From positions 1 through 42,815 of the forward strand of contig CALABS010000057.1 in NCBI GenBank assembly GCA_937887565.1: a stretch of DNA of 42,815 nucleotides, in the 5' to 3' direction. Positions 8,290-14,873 of the stretch are shown here, one piece after another. Numbering within the stretch: the first letter of the stretch is position 1; every line of letters starts with the position of its first letter. The DNA comes from an uncultured Rhodospirillaceae bacterium. Lineage in GTDB: Bacteria; Pseudomonadota; Alphaproteobacteria; Rhodospirillales; Magnetospirillaceae. A program made the translations under genes and the position numbers. The notes under the pieces are model-generated. The model was not told the DNA's origin and did no database searches. It saw only the letters and a list, made by a program, of their open reading frames with translations.

Positions 8290-8436
8290 ATGAACGAGAT
8301 CGAGAGTTACAGGGTGGCCGAGAACGGGTCGCTGAAGGTCAAGCCGCGCAAGGGCCGCGAGCGCGAGGCCACCGCCTCGGAATGGCTGGCCCTGTGGAAG
8401 GCCGATCCCCGCCTGACCCTGCAACTGGTCCACTGA
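8290..8436 (+). CDS. Small hypothetical protein, 48 aa
   Basis: A short gene with a good ribosome site (GGGGAG, 7 nt before ATG) and a promoter-like sequence just upstream. The product begins MNEIESYRVAENGSLKVKPR and is strongly charged, with a lysine/arginine-rich middle and a tryptophan-containing tail (EWLALWKADPRLTLQLVH). Third codon positions are almost all G or C, as in neighbouring genes. I recognise no family. The charge pattern would suit a small nucleic-acid or protein-binding factor, but that is a guess. Confidence 0.65.
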   Translation: MNEIESYRVAENGSLKVKPRKGREREATASEWLALWKADPRLTLQLVH

Positions 8437-8549
8437 TCCGACCGAGGCGCAGGAGCCGCTCGCCTCAACCCAGCGGCACCCGGCGCAGGAGCCTTCCGCC
8501 GTAATCCGAGGGCACCCAGGCGATCCCCCCTCCATGCCTGGTCGTCTCC

Positions 8550-8580
8550 GGTCCCCGGCCGCCCCTCTCGGCCGGGGACC
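8550..8580. terminator. Strong hairpin after the TPR gene
   Basis: A perfect 12-bp GC stem (8550-8561 with 8569-8580) with a 7-nt loop lies 18 nt past the stop codon of the minus-strand TPR gene. There is no T-tract, so intrinsic termination would be weak without help. It may serve both this gene and the small plus-strand gene ending at 8436. Confidence 0.5.
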
Positions 8581-8598
8581 GATACGTTCCGGGTCCCC

Positions 8599-10266
8599 TC
8601 ACAATCCGGCCAGTTGCGGCATCTCGGCCGCCGTCCAGGCGGCACGGAATCGCCGCGCGGTCCCGGCGGCCTCGGCATCCTTGCCTTGGAGCGCCTGGGC
8701 GCGCATCAAGCCGTATAGCGCCCAGCCGTTGTTGGGGACCTGCTCCAGGCTGCTGCGGAATTCGGTCTCGGCCCCCGCCGGATCGCCCGCCATCAGCAGG
8801 GTGGCGCCCAGGGTCTGGCGCACCGGCGCGTACCACCAAGGCGGTTCGGTATAGGCGAGCCCTTCCTCCAGTTCGGCCGCCTCGCGCAGATCCGCCACCG
8901 CCGTCATGTGGTTGCCGTCGGCCCGGGCGGCCAGGGCTCCGACCACCCGCGCGGCGACGTCCAGGACCGCCGGCGCGGGGACGCCCTGCCCGCCCAGGTC
9001 GAGAATCTCCGGCCGGCCGGCGAGCCGGCGGATGGCCCGCGACTCGGCCCGGGCCGCCTCGGCCTCTCCCTTGGCCGCCCGCGCCACGCCGCGCGCGTAG
9101 TGCCACATGGCCTTCACATACGGCAACCCGTCGCCGGGATCGGCGACGGCCAGGATGGTGTCGGGGGCGCTGAACTGGGCGTGCGCGAAGAACGGCGCCG
9201 CCTTGATGGGCTGCGACCACGGCACCCGCCGGGCCGCGTCCTCGTCGACGGTGGCGGCCAGCCGGTCGGCCGCCTCGAGGGCGGCGGCGGCGTCGCCGGC
9301 CATCTGCGCCGACACCAGCACGAAATGCAGGTTGTGGGGCGCGTAGCCGTCGCGATAGATGCCCGGCGGCGCGCCGACCTGGTCGAAATAGCGCTGGTCG
9401 GCGGCCACCGCCTTCTTGTTCTGCTCCAAGGATTCCCGCCACATGCCCAGCCGGTAGTAGATGTGCGACGGCATGTGGACGATGTGGCCGGCGGCCGGCA
9501 TCAGCCCGGCCAGCCGGCGGGCGTGGGGCAGCGCCTGCTCCGCCCGGTCGGTGGCCTCGACGGTGTGGATGTAGAGATGGATCGCCCCGGCGTGATCGGG
9601 GTTTCCCCGCAGCACCCCTTCCAGGAGGGCGAGCACCGTCGCGGTATGGCCCTTGGGGGTCCGGCGGTCGGCTTCCCAGTAGTCCCAGGGCTGGGCGTCC
9701 ATCATCGCCTCGGCGGCCAGGACCTGGATGTCGTCCTCGGGATGGACCCGGGCCACCTCGCGCATGGCGGCGGCATAGGCCGCGTCGTCCAGTCCCTCGG
9801 CGGTATAGCGCGCCGCCAGGGCGTCGATCAGCGCCCGCTCGCGCGGCGCGGCGTCCGGAGCCAAGGCCTGCGCCCGGCGCGCCGCCGCCCGCGCCGCCGG
9901 CAGGTCGGCCGGGTTCATGGGCTTGTTGATGTTGGGCCCCAGCACCAGCCCCTCGCCCCAGGCGCACATGGCGCAGGCCGGGTCGATGTCCTGGGCCTTG
10001 CGGAAGGCGCGGGCGGCCTCGGCATGGTTGAAGGCGAAGGACCACCGGAGCCCCTGGTCGAAATAGGCCTGCGCCAGGGGGGCGGAGGTGGTGATCCCCA
10101 TCCCCATGTCGCCCAGCCCGTCGAACAGGGGCGGGTCGCGGTTCAGCCACTCCTCGGCCGACCCGGTGCGGCCGGGCAGATGGCCGAACGGGGTCAGCTC
10201 GGTGCGCGCCTGGGCACCCGCGGCCACCAGCGCCACCGCCGCCGCCATCATCGCCGCGCGGACCAT
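8599..10266 (-). CDS. Exported TPR-repeat protein of unknown function
   Basis: A 555-residue protein with a likely signal peptide (residues 1-20, ending GAQA). It then has many helix-turn-helix repeats of the tetratricopeptide kind (FNHAEAARAFRKAQDIDP; GDPAGAETEFRSSLEQVPNN). The middle carries striking histidine motifs, IHLYIHTVEA, AGHIVHMPSHIYYRLG and YAPHNLHFVL, which are unlike plain TPR and suggest a metal or substrate site. A CxxC pair (CAMC) lies near residue 95. Proteins with this pattern are usually annotated only as tetratricopeptide repeat proteins. It starts 3 nt after the stop of the DUF2795-type gene, so the two are co-transcribed. A periplasmic location is inferred from the signal peptide. 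Confidence 0.85.
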   Translation of the reverse strand: MVRAAMMAAAVALVAAGAQARTELTPFGHLPGRTGSAEEWLNRDPPLFDGLGDMGMGITTSAPLAQAYFDQGLRWSFAFNHAEAARAFRKAQDIDPACAMCAWGEGLVLGPNINKPMNPADLPAARAAARRAQALAPDAAPRERALIDALAARYTAEGLDDAAYAAAMREVARVHPEDDIQVLAAEAMMDAQPWDYWEADRRTPKGHTATVLALLEGVLRGNPDHAGAIHLYIHTVEATDRAEQALPHARRLAGLMPAAGHIVHMPSHIYYRLGMWRESLEQNKKAVAADQRYFDQVGAPPGIYRDGYAPHNLHFVLVSAQMAGDAAAALEAADRLAATVDEDAARRVPWSQPIKAAPFFAHAQFSAPDTILAVADPGDGLPYVKAMWHYARGVARAAKGEAEAARAESRAIRRLAGRPEILDLGGQGVPAPAVLDVAARVVGALAARADGNHMTAVADLREAAELEEGLAYTEPPWWYAPVRQTLGATLLMAGDPAGAETEFRSSLEQVPNNGWALYGLMRAQALQGKDAEAAGTARRFRAAWTAAEMPQLAGL

Positions 10267-10269
10267 TTC

Positions 10270-10473
10270 TCAGCCCTCCGCCCGGCCGACACCCTTGAAG
10301 ACGTCGGCCATGTTGGCATAGCGCTCGTCGGGCATGCGTTCGATCACCTCCATCACGTCGTGGTCGGTGTTGTTGCGGCGGGCATAGTCGACCAGCTTGC
10401 GCTTGTCGGCGGGGAAAGCGATTCCCTGCAGCGCCTGGGCGACCGCGCCGGTGGCATGGGGAGCGAGGGTCAT
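10270..10473 (-). CDS. DUF2795-type small protein
   Basis: A 67-residue protein with the pattern LQGIAFPADKRKLVDYA followed by ERMPDERYANMADVFKGVG. This matches the small DUF2795 family: a compact helical fold with a conserved FP motif and a LPD-x-Y tail, function unknown. ATG 10473 is preceded by GGAGG at a good distance, so longer in-frame extensions are not needed. It is the first gene of a two-gene unit with the exported TPR protein. Confidence 0.75.
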   Translation of the reverse strand: MTLAPHATGAVAQALQGIAFPADKRKLVDYARRNNTDHDVMEVIERMPDERYANMADVFKGVGRAEG

Positions 10474-10524
10474 GTCCGCCTCCGGGGAGTGTGGTGGTCG
10501 CAGGGCAGAACGCCCGCGCGGCAA

Positions 10525-10657
10525 GGATGTTCGCGCCCCTGCCGGCGATATTCCGCCCCCTCCCGAAGGCGATCCAGCCATGCCTCGCGCGCATGCAACG
10601 GCCAGGACGCAAGGGGACCGCCGCGTCGCTGCGCTGCGTCACGGCACGCGAACATCC
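10525..10657. repeat. 11-bp inverted repeat in divergent promoter region
   Basis: GGATGTTCGCG at 10525-10535 and its exact complement at 10647-10657 lie 111 nt apart. Both are inside the 276-nt region between the divergent genes at 10473 and 10750. The pair could be two half-operators for a looping regulator or a chance match. Nothing else was recognised in this gap. Confidence 0.45.
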
Positions 10658-10749
10658 CGCCCGGCAACCCTCGGCGCGGTCGAAATATCCACGGCCGCCA
10701 TGGTACCATTCAGGAACCGACCAAGCTCCAACCACGCGAGGAGGAGCCC

Positions 10750-11007
10750 ATGTTGTCCCTGGTGGATTGCATCGCGTTCAGTGGCCTCACCCCGGAACAG
10801 GTCGACGCGGTGGCCTGCTTCAAGCACGTGCCGCCGATCATCGCCGCCGAATGGGCCGAAGGGGTGCTGGAAACCGAGACGGGATGCGCCGAGGTCGAGG
10901 CGATCCTGGAAGCCGAGGTCGCCGTCGCCCACGACCATCATCTGACCTGCGAGAAGGCCTGGGCGGACGGACTGAGCCGGTTCCGCGCCGAGCACCATCC
11001 GAGCTAG
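10750..11007 (+). CDS. Small conserved-looking protein, 85 aa (family member 1)
   Basis: A short acidic protein starting MLSLVDCIAFSGLTPEQVDA, with a good AGGAGG-like site just before the ATG. Its N-terminal 40 residues align with the small protein at 30707-30973: ML-S/T-L-x-DC at the start, then V-x-A-x-A, an H-x-P and an AA-x-x-A pattern. The C-terminal half contains the histidine stretch AHDHH. I know no named family. The two proteins look like diverged paralogues and are soluble and probably helical. The stop codon overlaps the stop codon of the convergent SRAP gene. Confidence 0.7.
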   Translation: MLSLVDCIAFSGLTPEQVDAVACFKHVPPIIAAEWAEGVLETETGCAEVEAILEAEVAVAHDHHLTCEKAWADGLSRFRAEHHPS

Positions 11008-11588
11008 GCGAACAGGTCGCCCTGGGAAGGTCCGCCGCCCTCCGAGGCGATCTCGCCTTCGTACGGGCGCAAGGCGCGCGACGCCGCCTCGAACGGCGCC
11101 GCCGGGTCCAGCCACAGGGCCTCGGCATCCTCGGCCAGCACCACCGGCATGCGGTCGTGGATCCGGGCGATGGACGGGCTGGGGGCACAGGTCACCATGG
11201 TGAAGCGGCCGCCGTCGGCCAGCCCCGCGAAGGCGAAGGGCGACCCCGTCGCCGGCCTCAGCGTGAACCGCGTCTTGCCGCCCCTCTCCTCCTCGTCCTT
11301 GCGCCATTCGAACCACAGGCTGGCCGGAATCAGCACCCGGTTGGCCAGCAGCCCGCGAAACGCCGCCCGCCGGCCCAACGTCTCGGCGCGGGCGTTGATC
11401 AGCGGGCGCTTGTCCCACGGCACCTCCAGCCCCCAACGCGCGAGCCGCGCCGCACCGCCCGGGCCGATCACCAGGGCGAGGTCGGTGGGCCGAACCTCGG
11501 CCCGGTTGGGCAACGGCGGCGGCACGGTCAGGCCGAAGCGGGCGGCGACCTCGCGGGCGGTGGCGTTCAGTTCATAGCGCGAGCACAT
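11004..11588 (-). CDS. SRAP-domain protein (YedK/HMCES family)
   Basis: A 194-residue single-domain protein. Family members cross-link through Cys2 to abasic sites in single-stranded DNA and so shield them. Cys2 follows the initiator Met, as required for removal of Met and exposure of the catalytic amine. Other active-site positions are visible: Asn65 in LINARAET, Glu94 in WFEWRK and His144 in RIHDRMPVV. Length fits the family (about 190-230). It starts 3 nt after the stop of tlyA, so the two are likely one operon. A protective role at stalled forks is family knowledge, not shown here. Confidence 0.9.
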   Translation of the reverse strand: MCSRYELNATAREVAARFGLTVPPPLPNRAEVRPTDLALVIGPGGAARLARWGLEVPWDKRPLINARAETLGRRAAFRGLLANRVLIPASLWFEWRKDEEERGGKTRFTLRPATGSPFAFAGLADGGRFTMVTCAPSPSIARIHDRMPVVLAEDAEALWLDPAAPFEAASRALRPYEGEIASEGGGPSQGDLFA

Positions 11589-11591
11589 CGC

Positions 11592-12335
11592 CTATCCCTC
11601 GAAGCGCCCCACGATCAGGAACTCCTTGTTGCCCTCGGGGCCGGTGATGGGGCTTTCGCACAGCCCGACCACCGACCAGCCCGGGCGCGCGGCCAGCCAC
11701 CGACAAATGCGGTCGCAGACCTCGGCGTGCAACTCGGGCTCGCGCACCACGCCGCCCTTGCCGACCCGCCCCTTGCCGACCTCGAACTGGGGCTTGATCA
11801 GCGCCACCAGCACGGCACCGGGCCGAACCAGCGCCAACGCCGCCGGCAGCACCGTTTCCAGGCCGATGAAGCTGGCGTCGCAGACCACCATGTCCACCGG
11901 TTCGGGGATTTGCTCGGCGGAAAGATGACGGGCATTGGTGCGCTCCATCACCGCCACGCGGGGATCGTTCCGGAGCTTCCAGGCCAGTTGGCCGTGGCCC
12001 ACGTCCACCGCATGGACCCTGGCGGCGCCCCGGGTCAGCAACACGTCGGTGAAACCGCCGGTCGAGGCGCCCACGTCGATGGCCACCTTGCCGGCCGGAT
12101 CGATGGCGAAGCGGTCCAGGGCCTCGACCAGCTTGAGGCCGCCGCGCGACACCCACGGATGGTCCTGGCCCTTCAACTCCAAGGGGGCGTCCTCGGGCAT
12201 CTGGGCGCCCGGCTTGTCGATCCGCTTGCCGTCCGAAAGCACCAGCCCGGCCATCACGAGCGCCTGGGCGCGGGAGCGGCTTTCCACCAGCCCCCGATCC
12301 ACGAGAAGTTGATCAACCCGCTTCCTTGCACCCAT
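11592..12335 (-). CDS. tlyA: TlyA-family rRNA 2'-O-methyltransferase
   Basis: A 247-residue protein with an N-terminal S4 RNA-binding domain (RVDQLLVDRGLVESRSRAQ) and a Rossmann methyltransferase domain. The S-adenosylmethionine site is seen in VAIDVGASTGGFTD. Later motifs include VVCDASFIGLE and LIKPQFEVGK, as expected for FtsJ-like 2'-O-methyltransferases. Family members methylate cytidines in 16S and 23S rRNA. The start at 12335 (MGARKRVDQLL) gives the usual length; in-frame extensions up to 12434 add residues not seen in the family. It is divergent from the deacetylase-like gene at 12428. In many alphaproteobacteria tlyA directly follows dxs, which here lies about 14 kb away. Confidence 0.88.
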   Translation of the reverse strand: MGARKRVDQLLVDRGLVESRSRAQALVMAGLVLSDGKRIDKPGAQMPEDAPLELKGQDHPWVSRGGLKLVEALDRFAIDPAGKVAIDVGASTGGFTDVLLTRGAARVHAVDVGHGQLAWKLRNDPRVAVMERTNARHLSAEQIPEPVDMVVCDASFIGLETVLPAALALVRPGAVLVALIKPQFEVGKGRVGKGGVVREPELHAEVCDRICRWLAARPGWSVVGLCESPITGPEGNKEFLIVGRFEG

Positions 12336-12427
12336 CCGGCATGGCCCCATGCGAAAAACGACTATGGCCTTTGCGACGGCCATGGCCGAGAATAATTCAA
12401 ACCCATGAGGGACGGTCCAAGAAACAA

Positions 12428-13360
12428 ATGACAACGCTTCTCTTCACGCACCCCGTTTGCCTGCAGCACGACACCGGTGAATACCACCCCGAATGCGCCG
12501 ACCGCCTGAAGGCGATCCTGGCGACGCTGGAGGGGGAGGAATTCATGATGCTGCTGCGCGAGGAGGCGCCGCAGGCCACCCGCGAGCACATCCTGCGCGC
12601 CCATGACGACCACCACGTGGACCATGTCCTGTCGGTGGAGGTCGCCGACGGCGATCATTACCACGTCGATCCCGACACCGTCATGTCCCGCCAGTCGGTG
12701 GACGCCATCCTGCGCTCGGCCGGCGCGGCGGTGGCGGCGGTGGACGCGGTGGTCGGCGGCGGCGTCCGCAACGCCTTCTGCGCCGTGCGCCCGCCGGGCC
12801 ACCACGCCGAGCGCGACGCGGCCATGGGCTTCTGCTTCTTCAACAACGCCGCCATCGCCGCGCTGCACGCCCGCGACGCCCATGGGCTCAAGCGGGTGGC
12901 GGTGATCGACTTCGACGTCCATCACGGCAACGGCACCCAGCACGTCCTGTGGGACGAGCCCGGGACGTTCTATGCCTCCACCCACCAGGAGCACGCCTAT
13001 CCCAACACCGGCTTCGTCGAGGAGACCGGGGGTCTGGGCCGCATGGTCAACGTGCCGCTGCCGGCGGGGTCGGGGTCGGACGCCTTCCGCGAGGCCTTCG
13101 AGATGGTGATCCTGCCCAAGCTCAGGGACTTCTCGCCCGAACTGCTGGTCATCTCGGCCGGCTTCGACGCCCACGCCGCCGATCCGATGGCCCATATGCG
13201 GCTCAAGACCCAGGACTTCCGCTGGGTCACCGAGAAGCTGTGCGACGTGGCCGGCGAGTGTTGCAACAACCGCGTGGTCTCCATCCTCGAAGGCGGCTAC
13301 GACGTCAACGCCTTGGCCGCGTCGGTGCGCGAGCACGTGCGGGTGCTGATGGGGATCTGA
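12428..13360 (+). CDS. Histone deacetylase-family Zn hydrolase
   Basis: A protein of about 310 residues of the bacterial HDAC-like (AcuC/acetylpolyamine amidohydrolase) family. Zinc ligands and catalytic residues are all seen. They are the His pair in RPPGHHAE, Asp and His in DFDVHHGNGTQ, the second zinc Asp in ISAGFDAH, and the transition-state Tyr in LEGGYD. Substrates in the family range from acetyl-lysine to acetylpolyamines, so the substrate is open. ATG 12428 has only a weak ribosome site. In related genomes a gene of this family often sits beside xseB-ispA-dxs-tlyA; here it is next to tlyA but on the other strand. Confidence 0.9.
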   Translation: MTTLLFTHPVCLQHDTGEYHPECADRLKAILATLEGEEFMMLLREEAPQATREHILRAHDDHHVDHVLSVEVADGDHYHVDPDTVMSRQSVDAILRSAGAAVAAVDAVVGGGVRNAFCAVRPPGHHAERDAAMGFCFFNNAAIAALHARDAHGLKRVAVIDFDVHHGNGTQHVLWDEPGTFYASTHQEHAYPNTGFVEETGGLGRMVNVPLPAGSGSDAFREAFEMVILPKLRDFSPELLVISAGFDAHAADPMAHMRLKTQDFRWVTEKLCDVAGECCNNRVVSILEGGYDVNALAASVREHVRVLMGI

Positions 13361-13370
13361 CCGGCGCCGC

Positions 13371-14873
13371 TCACGCCTCACGCACGGGGAGGGCTCGGTC
13401 CTGGCGGGCCCGCCCGACCAGGTCGGCCAGCACCGCGTCGTCGGTGACCACTCGCGGCACCTTGTTCTGGCCGCCCAGACGGCCGCGGGCCCGCATCCAC
13501 TCGGCGAAGAAGCCGGGGCCGACGCACAGCACCCATGGCGGCGCCATGCCGACGGCGCCGGCGCGGCGCTCGGCGTAGTCCAGGCTACCGGCTGCCAGGG
13601 CGCGGTCCAGCCGCCCGGCGAAATCCGACGGCAACGGGCCGGCGAATTCCACCACCACCACCAGGCGGCCGCGATGATCGTCGGCGAAGGCCGCTCCGGC
13701 GGCATAGTCGGTCACCGGCGCGCCGGCGGCGGCGGTCACCACCGCGTCGTCCAGTTGCTCGCCCGACAGATGCTCGCCGAAGGCGTTGAGCATCCAGCCG
13801 ACCCGGCCGGTGACCCGTAGCCGAAGCGGGCGGGTGTCCACCAGCCGCACGGTGTCGCCGACGACATAGGACCACAGGCCGGCGCAACTGGTCAGCACCA
13901 GGGCGTAGTCCACGCCGGCCCGGACATTCCCCGTCCAGTACCGGCTCGGCGCCGGCCGGTCCAGCTCGTCCACCGGCACGAATTCGAAGAACAGGCCGTT
14001 GTCGGCGACCAGCCGCAGCCCGTCGCCCGGTCCCCGGTCGGCGATGGCCACGAAGCCCTCGGAGGCGGGATAGACCTCGCGGGTGGCGACGCCCGCCAGC
14101 AGCTCGGCGAACCGGCTCCGATAGGGGGCGAAATTGACGCCGCCGTGGACGTAAAGCTCCAGGTGCGGAAACGCCTCGCGCGCCGGCCGCCCCAGCCGCT
14201 CGAGAAAGGCCAGCACCCAACCCGGCGTGCCGGTGATGGCACGGATGTCGCGGCCGGGCGCCAACCGCGCCAGACGGTCGAGCTTGCGGTCCCAGTCGGG
14301 GTCGAGCGCCGCCTCGGCCGGCGGGAACGACCACGGCCGCGCCCATGCGGGCACCTCGCGGGCGGCGATGCCCGACAGGTCGCCTTTCCACACCCCCCCG
14401 GCCAGTTGCTCCAGTACGGTGCTGCCGCCCAGCATGAGGGTCGGGCCGGCCAGCACCCGGCCGCGCGGGGCCGCCGCCAGATGGTGCGCCAGCACGTCCA
14501 GGGCGGCGCGCCGGTTCGCCGAAACCATGGCGCCCGACACCGGGATGAGCTTGGACGCCCCCGAGGTGGTGCCCGAGGTGAAGGCGAAATAGGGGATTCG
14601 GCCGGGCCAGGTCGCGTCCTCCAGCACCGGCCATGCCGCCGCCCAGTACTCCGACCACAGGTCGGCGTGGCGGCGCAGCGGCACCCGCGCCTGATAGTCG
14701 GCCACCGACCGGATGGACGTGAAGCCGTGGTCGCGTCCGAAGCGGGTGCCGCGCGCCCGGCGGACGAGATCCAGCAGTTGCCGCGCCTGGGTCGTTGCCG
14801 GGTCCTCGGCCGCCAGCGCCGCCAGGCGGAAATTGGCGTAAAGGCGCATGAGGAAGGTGGCGTCGAAGGGCAT
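13371..14873 (-). CDS. GH3-family acyl-amido synthetase (acyl-adenylating)
   Basis: A 500-residue protein of the GH3 auxin-responsive promoter family, a branch of the adenylate-forming superfamily. GH3 enzymes activate a carboxylic acid with ATP and join it to an amino acid. Visible motifs are the phosphate-binding FTSGTTSGASK at 98-108, YPASEGF (the second nucleotide motif) and LWSYVVGDTVRLVDTRP leading to the hinge Arg in RVTGRVG. Length is slightly below the 550-600 of plant enzymes, as usual for bacterial members. The start codon shares its A with the stop codon of the upstream penicillin-acylase-type gene (TGATG), a sign of translational coupling. The acid and amine substrates are unknown. 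Confidence 0.85.
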   Translation of the reverse strand: MPFDATFLMRLYANFRLAALAAEDPATTQARQLLDLVRRARGTRFGRDHGFTSIRSVADYQARVPLRRHADLWSEYWAAAWPVLEDATWPGRIPYFAFTSGTTSGASKLIPVSGAMVSANRRAALDVLAHHLAAAPRGRVLAGPTLMLGGSTVLEQLAGGVWKGDLSGIAAREVPAWARPWSFPPAEAALDPDWDRKLDRLARLAPGRDIRAITGTPGWVLAFLERLGRPAREAFPHLELYVHGGVNFAPYRSRFAELLAGVATREVYPASEGFVAIADRGPGDGLRLVADNGLFFEFVPVDELDRPAPSRYWTGNVRAGVDYALVLTSCAGLWSYVVGDTVRLVDTRPLRLRVTGRVGWMLNAFGEHLSGEQLDDAVVTAAAGAPVTDYAAGAAFADDHRGRLVVVVEFAGPLPSDFAGRLDRALAAGSLDYAERRAGAVGMAPPWVLCVGPGFFAEWMRARGRLGGQNKVPRVVTDDAVLADLVGRARQDRALPVREA

